A stretch of DNA of 64,000 nucleotides, from NCBI RefSeq assembly GCF_008369325.1, contig NZ_VOBI01000007.1:62001-126000 (forward strand), given 5' to 3'. Below the pieces are notes generated by a model, which saw only the letters and a list, made by a program, of their open reading frames with translations, did no database searches and was not told the DNA's origin. The translations under genes and the position numbers were made by a program. Positions 36,333 to 44,454 of the stretch are shown piece by piece. Within the stretch, counting starts at the first letter, position 1; each line of letters opens with the position of its first letter. The DNA comes from Pseudomonas sp. ANT_H12B. GTDB lineage: Bacteria; Pseudomonadota; Gammaproteobacteria; Pseudomonadales; Pseudomonadaceae.

Positions 36333-36363
36333 CAAAAATCCCGTCAGTCATGACGGTTTTTTT
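36333..36363 (-). terminator. Bidirectional-looking terminator
   Basis: CCGTCA at 36341 pairs with TGACGG at 36351 around a 4-nt loop; on the minus strand the stem is followed by GATTTTTGTT, on the plus strand by seven T. It lies 53 nt beyond the stop of the minus-strand small gene. A second hairpin (GGGAGCTGA with TCAGCTCCC) lies at 36306-36327. Confidence 0.7.
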
Positions 36364-36415
36364 GTTTTCAGTCCGCATCGCTGAACAGATGACCAGTAAA
36401 TTGCGTTCGTACAGA

Positions 36416-36655
36416 TCATGGTGAGCTGATGCGGGTAGGTGTTGTTATGGTGGTTTGATCGCACTCCATGTTCAGTCTTTCGCATTCCGCATCTGCTTCT
36501 ATCCGTGTCGAGTAGGTGAACTGCAATCGCTGCTTACCTTGATTGTCATAAATATCAAAACCAGCCGGAACTGTAGTGGAGTGAAAGCGAGCTCCATTGC
36601 GAACCGATCCTGTTTCGGTGGGGATCGCAGGAACAACAACGAATCTCTGGATCAT
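36416..36655 (-). CDS. Small hypothetical protein in inverted-repeat pocket
   Basis: A 79-residue protein with an AAGGA ribosome-binding site before its ATG. No family recognised. The order of short strands and a polar helix (FDIYDNQGKQRLQFTYSTRI, EADAECERLNME) suggests a compact alpha/beta fold. It lies between the two 27-bp inverted repeats and has its own terminator, so it may be an independent small cassette nested in the larger one. Confidence 0.55.
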   Translation of the reverse strand: MIQRFVVVPAIPTETGSVRNGARFHSTTVPAGFDIYDNQGKQRLQFTYSTRIEADAECERLNMECDQTTITTPTRISSP

Positions 36656-37063
36656 CTTCGCGTCCTTGTGTTGAGTGAACCTTAACTAATAGCGACAGCC
36701 CGCCACTTCTTCAAGTTTTGAGAAGTCCTATGACAACCAAACAACCCGAGGCGGTGGCCTGTCAGGTTGAGCTCATAGAGGTTTGTAGGGAAACGTCAGG
36801 AAAAGCCGAAATAGACCCTACCTTGACGTACCTCCGTCGTCCGGCCTGACGCCGGGTTGAGGCGTACTCCATTCGGACACAGACTGCACAACGCAAGGGC
36901 TTACAGACTGTCAGCAGGGGCTTATCGTACGATTTTTTCCGTTTTCTCTATGCACCCCAGACAACGCGATAGGCGTGCGCGGATTGTCCGAAGTCGCCAG
37001 CCATTCAGGAGGACTTGAGGTGGATTGCACGCAAGCCTTTATAGAACAACCGCATGCGAAGCA
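36656..37063. other. Non-coding stretch of the cassette
   Basis: No supported gene. It contains the right copy of the 27-bp inverted repeat (36842-36868) and otherwise low-complexity remnants before the right terminal repeat of the cassette. Confidence 0.5.
36842..36868. repeat. 27-bp inverted repeat, right copy
   Basis: Perfect reverse complement of 36228-36254, 588 bp apart at their inner edges. Confidence 0.75.
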
Positions 37064-37098
37064 AATGTCCTAATTTTCCCTTATCTCGGCATGACCCC
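37064..37098 (-). repeat. Right inverted repeat of the cassette
   Basis: Ends TTATCTCGGCATGACCCC at 37098, the reverse complement of the left repeat at 33769. The next five bases are TGCTC, the duplicated target. Confidence 0.92.
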
Positions 37099-37208
37099 TG
37101 CTCCAACCGGACATAGGCCGTGTCACAAAGGCTGAAGCCGGTCGGTTGTCGCTTAGTGTGCGGAACTCCTTTTTTTGCGATCTCCCCAAACCAGGGTGCA
37201 GGCAAGAC

Positions 37209-37239
37209 TTGACCTTGCCATCATGTCAACGTTTATGCT
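37209..37239 (+). promoter_or_regulatory. CueR/MerR-type promoter of copZ
   Basis: A TTGACC -35 (37209-37214) and a TATGCT -10 (37234-37239) are separated by 19 bp, the long spacer typical of MerR-family promoters, and the spacer holds the dyad ACCTTGCCATCATGTCAACGT-like sequence (37212-37232). A CueR protein encoded elsewhere would be expected to control it. Confidence 0.75.
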
Positions 37240-37282
37240 GTGTTTGCGGCTAAAGAAGCCGCTCAATACGAGAGGAATAACT

Positions 37283-37483
37283 ATGTTCGTCTTAGATGTG
37301 TCCGGCATTGGTTGCGGCAGCTGCATTAGCAAAATCACCAAAGCTATTCACGCGTTGGATAGCGAGGCAAGGGTTTTGGTGGATCGTGCTGCCGGCAAGG
37401 TCAACGTTGAAAGTAGCGAAAACCCTGAGCGAGTCCGCGCAGCTGTGGAAACATTGGGTTTTCCTTCCAAAATCAGCGCCTGA
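37283..37483 (+). CDS. copZ: Copper chaperone, CopZ-like
   Basis: A 66-residue heavy-metal-associated domain. The metal-binding loop is SGIGCGSCISKI, a CxxC site preceded by Gly instead of the usual Met (MxCxxC), so binding details may differ. It should carry Cu(I) in the cytoplasm to the export ATPase. AGAGGA lies before ATG 37283; the open frame extends upstream into the promoter, which rules out the earlier starts. A 12-bp stem-loop follows at 37529. Confidence 0.9.
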   Translation: MFVLDVSGIGCGSCISKITKAIHALDSEARVLVDRAAGKVNVESSENPERVRAAVETLGFPSKISA

Positions 37484-37528
37484 TGGTGCTGATCCGCTCC
37501 AGCTTTAACGCTCCCATATACAGGCTCT

Positions 37529-37559
37529 CCCTGGGCTCATTTCAGATATGAGCCCAGGG
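37529..37559 (+). terminator. Stem-loop after copZ
   Basis: CCCTGGGCTCAT and ATGAGCCCAGGG form a perfect 12-bp stem with a 7-nt loop 46 nt after the copZ stop. There is no T run, so it may act as a weak terminator or mRNA stabiliser. Confidence 0.55.
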
Positions 37560-37752
37560 CCGAGATAAGCTGATCAAAGTCTTCTTAGCGCTTTCCTGGA
37601 GTAATAGCTTCAGCACCTATCCAGCCCGCCTCAATGGTTCAATGAGCACAATGTGGTAGGCAATGGGTCGAAGTCTGCTGACATTGACTTTAGGGCAACC
37701 AGGGCAGAGATAACCGGCCTGTTCTATAGTGCAAGTACTTGTTTTTTGGCAA

Positions 37753-38166
37753 TTACTCCCCACGAAGAGCCTTAATCAGGCCTTTAAATGAACCATTGAG
37801 TCGGGTGAACGCTGCCTCGAAATGAATTTCATTTTCCGTATACTTCGCAAGCTCGACTTGCTGATCCACGGTATTTTGGTCCAGGGACGGTTGATTTGGA
37901 ATTCTGTAAAGTAAAGCTCTCTCATCAATTTCGGCTGCTGATCCGTTCCCAGCAATGTGCTTTAGGTTTGTTGTTTGTAAAGAAAACTGAGCATCCGTCA
38001 TTCGCTTTGACTGGCTTGCAAGCAAGGCAGGAAAGTCCAAGTCGCGGGCCTTGAAATTTGGCGTATCGGCGTTAGCTATATTATTGCTCAGCACCTCCGC
38101 TCTTTGGCTGCGATAAATTAACGCTCTTTCCGCAGAACCAACGGCTTTTTCAAAATTAATACTCAC
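37753..38166 (-). CDS. flgB: Orphan flagellar rod protein FlgB
   Basis: A 137-residue FlgB, the proximal rod protein of the flagellar basal body. The N-terminal rod signature SNNIANADTPNFKARDLDFPALL and the C-terminal VDQQVELAKYTENEIHFEAA motif are intact. Normally flgB lies in a flgBCDEF operon; here it stands alone among copper genes, with copZ on one side and a ptrA-like gene on the other. It is divergent from the usual FlgB start (FEKAVGSAERALIYRSQRAE). A CopR-like box lies 147 nt upstream on the same strand. Whether it enters the flagellum or does something else is unknown. Confidence 0.93.
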   Translation of the reverse strand: MSINFEKAVGSAERALIYRSQRAEVLSNNIANADTPNFKARDLDFPALLASQSKRMTDAQFSLQTTNLKHIAGNGSAAEIDERALLYRIPNQPSLDQNTVDQQVELAKYTENEIHFEAAFTRLNGSFKGLIKALRGE

Positions 38167-38312
38167 GTCTAATCACCTTTGTGGAATTACCAGTCCCGAC
38201 GCAATACGCATATCGAACACTCAAGGTTAAATACAATGCATCAGCGTCGGCGAATTTCAGATCCTGTTCAGCTGTTCAAAAACCGTCGAATCTCTTTAAA
38301 AATGACAGGAAG

Positions 38313-38327
38313 CTTACAAAATTGTCA
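38313..38327 (-). promoter_or_regulatory. CopR-like box facing flgB
   Basis: On the minus strand TGACAATTTTGTAAG matches the consensus TGACAnnnnTGTAAT except for the last base. No good -10 hexamer occurs at the 33-nt distance seen elsewhere, so regulation of flgB by CopR is possible but less certain. Confidence 0.5.
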
Positions 38328-38425
38328 TATATAAATTTTAATCGGTTAAATACGATGCAGTGTTACTTGGATGAGTGAGAGCTTACGAATTAATCCGCCT
38401 GCTATTCAATAGAAAAGTGGCAGCC

Positions 38426-38440
38426 TGACACAACTGTAAT
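38426..38440 (+). promoter_or_regulatory. CopR-type box upstream of ptrA-like gene 2
   Basis: TGACACAACTGTAAT, consensus halves intact. TAAAGT begins exactly 33 nt after it at 38474, as a likely -10. Confidence 0.78.
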
Positions 38441-38565
38441 ATTCACCTAAGGTTTCTGACAGGGGATGAGTCCTAAAGTTATATCGAGCCTTGAGCTCAG
38501 CCCCCAAGAATCATTTTTCAATGTGGATTCAACGGGATGACCAAAACTTATTCGAGGATACCCCC

Positions 38566-38772
38566 ATGAAATCCATTAAAACCCTGTTTGTCATAGCCGC
38601 TTTGACCGTCTCTTCTCTGGCGATGGCCGAAGGTGGCGGTGACCGGACGTTCGCGCGCATGGAGGCTGCAATGAAGAGGTCAATGGACGCGTACCAAATT
38701 GCCCAAAAGCAAGGCACTCAACCCCCAGTAGCCGAGAGCAAAGCCAACGCTGTCGACCAAGCCAAATATTGA
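38566..38772 (+). CDS. PtrA-like small periplasmic protein
   Basis: A 68-residue protein from ATG 38566. Signal peptide KTLFVIAALTVSSLAMA, then AEGGGDRTFARMEAAMKRSM, very close in size and sequence pattern to PtrA of P. aeruginosa (about 63 residues), a copper-induced protein linked to type III secretion control. The rest of the mature protein is polar and without cysteine. It lies directly upstream of the copA operon and has its own CopR box. Confidence 0.85.
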   Translation: MKSIKTLFVIAALTVSSLAMAEGGGDRTFARMEAAMKRSMDAYQIAQKQGTQPPVAESKANAVDQAKY

Positions 38773-38794
38773 ACGGCTCGATGCACTCCCAAGC

Positions 38795-38809
38795 TGACAG
38801 AAATGTAAT
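38795..38809 (+). promoter_or_regulatory. CopR-type box upstream of copA
   Basis: TGACAGAAATGTAAT, identical to the boxes at 28442 and 55501. The nearest -10-like word at a comparable position is TATGAG at 38854 (44 nt, one helical turn farther than in the others). It should drive copA-copB and following genes. Confidence 0.8.
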
Positions 38810-38990
38810 CACCTCGGTGGTTAAAATGTGGCAATTTCTGAGCTCGCCTGCCCTATGAGTTTAGTCCTTTGCGGCGGCGGGCAAGGTTCATAGAGATTCG
38901 AGACGAGCTCCTGAGAGCCCGCTAACCTATAAGCATAATCCACAGCGTGTTTCACACGGTTTCCCTTTCGACTGACTGGATATAAACGGC

Positions 38991-40862
38991 ATGCATTCCA
39001 AAACCTCTAGGCGGACATTCGTTAAAGGCTTGGCCGCTGGTGGCATTCTCGGCGGCTTTGGCCTTTGGCGCACTCCTGTATGGGCAGTGACCAGTCCTGG
39101 TCTGCCGAGCGTACTCACCGGCAACGAATTTGATCTGTTTATTGGTGAAACCCCGGTAAACATCACCGGCTCGCCACGCACGGCCATGACCATCAATGGC
39201 TCCTTGCCGGGACCATTGCTGCGCTGGCGCGAAGGGGAAACGGTCACGCTGCGGGTAAAAAACCGCCTGGATCAGGACACTTCAATCCATTGGCACGGGA
39301 TCATCTTGCCGGCCAACATGGATGGAGTGCCGGGCTTGAGTTTCCACGGCATCGCCCCCGATGGCATGTACGAGTATAAATTCAAGGTGCATCAGAACGG
39401 TACGTACTGGTACCACAGCCACTCGGGCTTTCAGGAACAAGCTGGCGTATATGGCCCCATCGTGATCGATTCAAAAGAGCCGGAGCCTTTTCAGTACGAC
39501 CGCGATTACGTGGTGATGCTGACCGACTGGACCGATGAAGATCCTGCTCGCGTCATGGCCAAGCTCAAGAAACAATCGGACTACTACAACCACCACAAGC
39601 GTACCGTGGGCGACTTCATCGACGATGTCAGCGAGAAAGGCTGGTCCGCGACAGTGGCGGATCGGAAGATGTGGGCCGAAATGAAAATGAACCCCACCGA
39701 TCTCGCGGACGTCAGTGGGGATACTTACACCTACCTCATGAACGGCCAGGCCCCCAACGGTAACTGGACAGGTATTTTTAAGCCGGGAGAGAAGCTGCGC
39801 CTACGCTTCATTAACGGCTCGGGTATGAGCTATTTCGACGTCCGTATCCCAGGCTTGAAAATGACCGTTGTGGCCGCCGACGGCCAGCACGTCAACCCGG
39901 TCAGCGTCGACGAATTCCGCATCGCCGTGGCAGAGACCTATGACGTGATCGTCGAGCCTGCCAGTCAAGAGGCGTATACCATTTTTGCCCAGTCCATGGA
40001 TCGAACCGGTTATGCGCGCGGAACCTTGGCCGTGCGCGAAGGATTGAAGGCGCCGATACCGGCGATTGATCCTCGCCCTCTTGTGACCATGGATGACATG
40101 GGGATGGGCGGTATGGCCGGTATGGACCATGGCAGCATGGCGGGCATGGATGGCGGCGCTACGAAGCAAGGTGGCATGTCCGGTATGGCCGGCATGGATC
40201 ACAGCAAAATGACCGGCATGGGCCAGGATGACATGTCCAATATGACCGGTATGGACCACAGCAATATGGCAGGTATGGACCAGGGTGACATGTCCGGTAT
40301 GGCAGGTATGGGCGGCATGGGCGGCATGGGCGGAGAGATGCAGACTCACCCCGCCTCCGAAACCAATAACCCCCTGGTTGACATGCAAGCCATGACCCCT
40401 ACGCCGAAGCTCAACGATCCGGGTATTGGCTTGCGCAACAATGGCCGTCGCGTGCTTACCTACTCTGACCTTAAGAGCACTTTCCAGGATCCGGATGGCC
40501 GCGAGCCCAATCGCACCATTGAGCTGCACCTGACCGGTCATATGGAAAAGTTCGCCTGGTCATTCAACGGCATCAAATTCTCTGACGCCGAACCATTGCG
40601 CCTCAAGTATGGCGAGCGTCTGCGCATTACGCTGGTGAACGACACCATGATGACTCACCCCATCCACCTCCACGGTATGTGGAGTGACCTTGAGGATGAG
40701 AACGGGAAATTCATGGTGCGCAAACACACGATCGACATGCCACCAGGAACCAAACGCAGCTATCGAGTCACCGCTGATGCGTTGGGTCGCTGGGCCTATC
40801 ACTGCCACCTGCTATTCCATATGGAAATGGGCATGTTCCGTGAAGTACGGGTTGATGAGTAA
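38991..40862 (+). CDS. copA: Multicopper oxidase CopA
   Basis: A 623-residue PcoA/CopA oxidase. A Tat signal (SRRTFVKGLAAGG) is followed by copper motifs SIHWHGIILP and YWYHSHSGFQEQAG, and at the C-terminus HPIHLHGMWSDL and HCHLLFHMEMGMF, so both the type 1 and the trinuclear sites are complete. A Met/Asp/His-rich insert (repeats of MAGMDHS and similar, about residues 365-450) can bind many Cu(I) ions. It oxidises Cu(I) to the less toxic Cu(II) in the periplasm. It is the first gene of a run with the 90-residue protein, copB, the cytochrome and copG. Confidence 0.97.
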   Translation: MHSKTSRRTFVKGLAAGGILGGFGLWRTPVWAVTSPGLPSVLTGNEFDLFIGETPVNITGSPRTAMTINGSLPGPLLRWREGETVTLRVKNRLDQDTSIHWHGIILPANMDGVPGLSFHGIAPDGMYEYKFKVHQNGTYWYHSHSGFQEQAGVYGPIVIDSKEPEPFQYDRDYVVMLTDWTDEDPARVMAKLKKQSDYYNHHKRTVGDFIDDVSEKGWSATVADRKMWAEMKMNPTDLADVSGDTYTYLMNGQAPNGNWTGIFKPGEKLRLRFINGSGMSYFDVRIPGLKMTVVAADGQHVNPVSVDEFRIAVAETYDVIVEPASQEAYTIFAQSMDRTGYARGTLAVREGLKAPIPAIDPRPLVTMDDMGMGGMAGMDHGSMAGMDGGATKQGGMSGMAGMDHSKMTGMGQDDMSNMTGMDHSNMAGMDQGDMSGMAGMGGMGGMGGEMQTHPASETNNPLVDMQAMTPTPKLNDPGIGLRNNGRRVLTYSDLKSTFQDPDGREPNRTIELHLTGHMEKFAWSFNGIKFSDAEPLRLKYGERLRITLVNDTMMTHPIHLHGMWSDLEDENGKFMVRKHTIDMPPGTKRSYRVTADALGRWAYHCHLLFHMEMGMFREVRVDE

Positions 40863-40874
40863 AGGAGACGGGTT

Positions 40875-41147
40875 ATGAACACATATCTGAATCGTAAGTC
40901 GCTGATCGGTTGCGCCCTCGTCATTGGCCTATTAGGGGGAGTGCCCGTTGCACTGGCAGGAGAAAGCGGTGGCGATCATTCCCATCCAACTCCTGCATCA
41001 TCAACGGACAAGCCAGAGTCAACCCAAAAACCCAAGACCAATGAATCCAAAACCGATCACAGTTCCATGGACCATGGCTCGATGGATCACAGCAAAATGA
41101 GCGATGAGTCGATGGATCATGACCAAAAAACTAAAAAAGCGGATTGA
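40875..41147 (+). CDS. Small Met/His-rich periplasmic protein
   Basis: A 90-residue secreted protein between copA and copB, 12 nt after copA. The signal peptide ends near ALA. The mature part is disordered-looking and carries repeats [14 protein letters not shown] and DESMDHDQ, the same words as in the CopA insert and the CopB N-terminus, so it probably binds copper. It looks like a detached CopB N-terminal repeat region. AAAGGAGACGG precedes the start. Confidence 0.7.
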   Translation: MNTYLNRKSLIGCALVIGLLGGVPVALAGESGGDHSHPTPASSTDKPESTQKPKTNESKTDHSSMDHGSMDHSKMSDESMDHDQKTKKAD

Positions 41148-41151
41148 GATC

Positions 41152-42219
41152 ATGACCAGTAATTTTTTACGCCCAACCCTGCTGGCACTGACCGTCTCCA
41201 TCAGCCCCGCTTTTTTTGGCTTGGCGAACGCCGCTGAGGCAATGGATCCGTCGATGACCATGCCCTCGAGTTCGGACTCGAAACCCTCGGGGGTTCAAAA
41301 GTCGATCCCCGCCAAAGACAGCCAGATGGACCATTCCAAGATGGATCATGGTTCGATGGAGCCTATGGACCACAGTAAAATGAACATGGGCCAAGGCCAA
41401 GAAAAGCCGATGGACCATAGCAAAATGAATCATGGGCAAATGGATCAAGGCCAGATGGAAGGCATGGACCACAGCAAAATGAGTATGGATGCAAGGGCGA
41501 CTACCACGAGCCGAACCCCTATTCCGGTACTGACCGACGCTGATCGTGAAGCCGCCTTTCCTCCGGTGGCTGGTCATGGCCTCTCTGACAAAAGCCTCAA
41601 CACGTTCTTTCTCCTCGATCAGTTCGAGTATCAGGACGCTGACAACGGCAGTGCCCTGAGCTGGGACGCTACGGGATGGATCGGTGGGGACGTTGATCGT
41701 CTGTGGCTGCGTTCGGAAGGTGAACGTACCAACGGTGTAACCGAGAGCGCCGAACTCACAGCACTGTGGGGGCACTCGATCAGTCCGTGGTGGGACGTTG
41801 TTACCGGGGTGCGTCAAGATTTTAAACCAGGCTCGCCACAGACTTGGGGCGCTTTGGGTATCCAAGGGATGGCTCTCTACAACTTTGAAGCGGAAGCCAC
41901 CGCATTCATTGGTGAGAACGGGCAGACCGCGGCTCGGTTAGAGGGCGATTACGACATTCTGCTTACCAATCGCTTGATCTTGCAGCCCACAGCCGAAATG
42001 AATTTTTACGGGAAAAACGACCCGCAACGCGGCATTGGTTCTGGTTTGGCCAATACCGAAGTAGGTTTGCGGTTGCGCTACGAGCTTGTCCGCGAGTTTG
42101 CCCCCTACATCGGCGTTACCTGGAGTCGCTCCTATGGCAAGACCGCAGACCTCGCTAGCGATGAAGGAGAGGATACGAACGAGGCGCGATTTGTCGTAGG
42201 TATTCGGATGTGGTTTTGA
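41152..42219 (+). CDS. copB: Outer-membrane copper-binding protein CopB
   Basis: A 355-residue CopB from ATG 41152. After the signal peptide comes a Met/His-rich region ([20 protein letters not shown] and related units to about residue 120), then a beta-barrel domain (about 130-355) ending in the aromatic VVGIRMWF typical of outer-membrane proteins. It is thought to bind or export copper at the outer membrane with CopA. It starts 4 nt after the small protein's stop. Confidence 0.95.
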   Translation: MTSNFLRPTLLALTVSISPAFFGLANAAEAMDPSMTMPSSSDSKPSGVQKSIPAKDSQMDHSKMDHGSMEPMDHSKMNMGQGQEKPMDHSKMNHGQMDQGQMEGMDHSKMSMDARATTTSRTPIPVLTDADREAAFPPVAGHGLSDKSLNTFFLLDQFEYQDADNGSALSWDATGWIGGDVDRLWLRSEGERTNGVTESAELTALWGHSISPWWDVVTGVRQDFKPGSPQTWGALGIQGMALYNFEAEATAFIGENGQTAARLEGDYDILLTNRLILQPTAEMNFYGKNDPQRGIGSGLANTEVGLRLRYELVREFAPYIGVTWSRSYGKTADLASDEGEDTNEARFVVGIRMWF

Positions 42220-42417
42220 GAACCTTATATGAAAAGAACAATAAAAACGTTGGCTGCTGCCGGTGTGGTTGCAGTCATCATGGGGGCCGGCGTCGTGCAT
42301 TTTGGTGTGTTCAACGTTGGGGCCGATGAACCCCACTCCGATCCCGTTTACGCACTTCTGTCCACTGCTCGGGATCGCTCGATTGCAGTGCGTTCACGCG
42401 ACATTAAAGTCCCCGAC

Positions 42418-43271
42418 CTAGGCTCTGTACGTAAAGTATTGTCGCAAGCACCGCATAGCGCAGGCCAATGAGACCATCGCCGCAAAACTTGTTGCGAGCT
42501 TGTCGAAGTGCGTCACGATGCGACGGTTCTCCTTCAGCCAGCCAAACATGCGTTCGATGATGTTGCGCTGCCGATATTTGGGGCGATCAAAAAGTCGAGG
42601 CAATCCTGGCTTGGTTTTGCGCTTCATGCTTCGCAACGGAATGACTGGCTGCATGCGATAACGATCACAATACTGGCGCAGCGCTTCAGCGTCGTAACCC
42701 TTGTCAGCCAGCAACCAGCGGCAACGCTTGCGTGGGCGACCGCGCAGGCTGGGTATGCAAGCCTGATCGAGTAGCGGTTGGGCATAGGCTATATCGCTGG
42801 CTTGTCCGCCTGACAACAGGAAACGCAGAGGCACACCATTGGCGTCGCACAGCATGTGAATCTTGGTCGTCAGGCCACCCCGGCTGCGCCCGAGCGCGTG
42901 GTCTTGCGGTTCTTCAAATCCCCTTTTTTCCCGGCACCTGATGAGGCCCGGGTTGCTCGTACGGCAGTGGAGTCGATCATCCATGTTTCCAAGTCAATCA
43001 AACCCTGCTCATTCAATCGGATATGAAGACGCTTGAGCATCTGATCAAAAGCTCCGCAATCACGCCATCCTCGGAACCGTTGATAGATCGTTGACCAAGG
43101 GCCGAATCGTTCGGGCATGTCTCGCCAGGCTGCGCCAGAGCAAAGCACCCAGAGAATACCGTTTAGCATCAGGCGATCATCGGCCCGAGGGCGCCCGGTG
43201 CGCTGATTTTTGGTGAAGATATCTGCAACCAGATCCCAGGCTGCGTCGGGGAGTTCATACCGCTTTGCCAT
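42418..43271 (-). CDS. IS5-family transposase made by frameshifting
   Basis: Two overlapping frames form one DDE transposase. The first (43271 down to about 42880) starts MAKRYELPDAAWDLVADIF and runs to VRATRASSGAGKKG. The second continues with DHALGRSRGGLTTKIHMLC, then LLADKGYDAEALRQY, then NIIERMFGWLKENRRI, which holds the last catalytic Glu. The frames join at the repetitive G/A-rich stretch near 42900, typical of programmed frameshifting in IS427-type elements. The TAG stop is formed partly by the flanking TA target duplication. Confidence 0.92.
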
Positions 43272-43341
43272 CTTGGCCTCCTGGCTTTAATGGCGGTGTA
43301 TTTTACAGAAAATCGTATTTCTTGGGTTTACGTACAGAGCC
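42421..43341 (-). mobile_element. Complete IS5-family (IS427-like) insertion
   Basis: A 921-bp element with terminal inverted repeats GGCTCTGTACGTAAA (42421) and TTTACGTACAGAGCC (43327-43341), flanked on both sides by TA (42419-42420 and 43342-43343). It carries the transposase on the minus strand. The perfect ends and short duplication imply a recent, probably still active, copy. Confidence 0.95.
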
Positions 43342-43935
43342 TAAGCGATGAAGCTCTCATTCGTGCAGGTGCAGGCAATTACAACTCAATGTGCATTGGC
43401 TGCCACCTCGCTCCGAGTGTCGCTGGAACCGAGTTGAGTAAAAGCCTTTACCCGGCACCTCCAAATCTTTCAAAACTGGGCGTTGATGGAAATCCAGCTG
43501 CCGCCTTCTGGATCATCAAGCACGGTATCAAGTCCACAGGCATGCCAGCCTGGGGCAAAAGCATGGCCGACCCCTACATCTGGGGGATGGTTGCTTTTCT
43601 TCAGCAGCTTCCCGCCTTGGATGCAGAGCAATATAAGGCCCTGACAGCAAGCAGCGATGGCCACCAACACGGTGGCGGCGAGACCAAAATGCATAACCAT
43701 GAAGGACAGCATGACGGTCAAAAAGAGGCTGCCGCTGGACATCATGATGCAGGCGGCGCTGAAGAAGTAGCTGAGTCCGACGATCATCATGACGACAAAA
43801 ATAGTGCGCATCTTCATGATGAAGACGCAGCACCCTCTCAGGATGAAAGTACTGAGCATGCTCATACTGAGGGTGCAGATGCTCCTGCGGATCAGCCAAA
43901 AACTCATACCCATGCTGATGGGAAGGAGCATACCC

Positions 43936-44403
43936 ATGCGAAATAACTTTCTTCGTCCTGGCCGGGCACTTCGCCTCGCTGCATTCGCGGCTCTGTTTAT
44001 CAGTTCCGCTGGTCATGCAGCAGAATCGATGACGATCGACGTCCATCGTGACGCTAACTGTGGATGCTGCAAGAAGTGGATGCAGCACCTTGAAGCTAAC
44101 GGCTTCACCGTCGTTGATCATGTAGAAACCAACATGAGCGCGGTCAAGCAGGGCCTGGGTGTTGCTCCGCGTCTCTCGTCATGCCACACCGCGGTGATCA
44201 ACGGCAAGTTTGTTGAAGGCCACGTGCCTGCCGAGCAAATAGTTGCTTTGAGCAAACGCGACGACCTTATCGGGATAGCTGTGCCGGGCATGCCGGCAGG
44301 CTCGCCTGGCATGGAGGTCGGTGGGAAGCAGGATGTTTATCAGGTCATCGGCCTGAGCAAAGCAGGTACTGACCAAGTGATTGCCGAGTACATGGCAAAC
44401 TAA
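43936..44403 (+). CDS. copG: Copper resistance protein CopG (DUF411)
   Basis: A 155-residue periplasmic protein from ATG 43936, preceded by AAGGAG and overlapping the cytochrome 3' end by 11 nt. After the signal peptide comes the DUF411 thioredoxin-like core with VHRDANCGCCKKWMQHLEANG; the CGCC and the later cysteine in LSSCHTAVING bind copper in CopG. It probably handles Cu(I) redox state in the periplasm. It is the last gene of the copA run and is followed by a hairpin. Confidence 0.93.
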   Translation: MRNNFLRPGRALRLAAFAALFISSAGHAAESMTIDVHRDANCGCCKKWMQHLEANGFTVVDHVETNMSAVKQGLGVAPRLSSCHTAVINGKFVEGHVPAEQIVALSKRDDLIGIAVPGMPAGSPGMEVGGKQDVYQVIGLSKAGTDQVIAEYMAN

Positions 44404-44423
44404 GTTTCAAACTTTCCTTGATT

Positions 44424-44454
44424 CTTGCATGATCACTGCCCGTGATCATGCAAG
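44424..44454. terminator. 13-bp hairpin between convergent genes
   Basis: CTTGCATGATCAC pairs perfectly with GTGATCATGCAAG around TGCCC. It lies between the copG stop and the stop of the convergent MFS remnant and may terminate both, although neither side has a long T run. Confidence 0.6.

Larger units (their letters stand above)
33764..37103. mobile_element. Transposase-less Tn3-type cassette with dmeRF
   Basis: A 3,330-bp unit (33769-37098) bounded by inverted repeats identical over 35 bp (GGGGTCATGCCGAGATAAGG and onward) and flanked on both sides by the 5-bp word TGCTC (33764-33768 and 37099-37103), the classic Tn3-family target duplication. Inside are only a 35-codon scrap of tnpA, two small genes, dmeF, dmeR and one small gene; no complete transposase or resolvase. 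It must have moved with a transposase supplied in trans, so it fits the idea of a mobile insertion cassette. The perfect target duplication implies a recent insertion. Confidence 0.9.
38167..38565. other. Regulatory region between flgB and ptrA-like gene
   Basis: An AT-rich divergent region of about 400 nt. It holds two CopR-type boxes, one facing flgB (38313) and one facing the ptrA-like gene (38426), and a word TGACAGGAAGCTTAC at 38303 that could be a further half-site. No gene is supported within it. Confidence 0.55.
42229..43946 (+). pseudogene. Cytochrome c gene split by an IS5-family insertion
   Basis: The first 64 codons (42229-42420) encode a signal anchor and the start of a mature domain (DRSIAVRSRDIKVPDL). 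They resume in frame at 43344 (SDEALIRAGAGNYNSM) once the IS and one copy of the TA duplication are removed. The joined product has 264 residues, with the haem motif CIGCH, a later methionine in KSTGMPAWGKSM, and a long His/Asp/Glu-rich tail likely to bind metal. Such cytochromes lie between copB and copG in other cop clusters and may feed electrons or copper. As found, the protein is not made whole; polar effects on copG are possible. Confidence 0.9.

Noticed and set aside
39801..40541. His/Ala-rich minus-strand frame inside copA
   Set aside because: It mirrors the Met/Asp repeats of CopA; the apparent repeats are an antisense effect.
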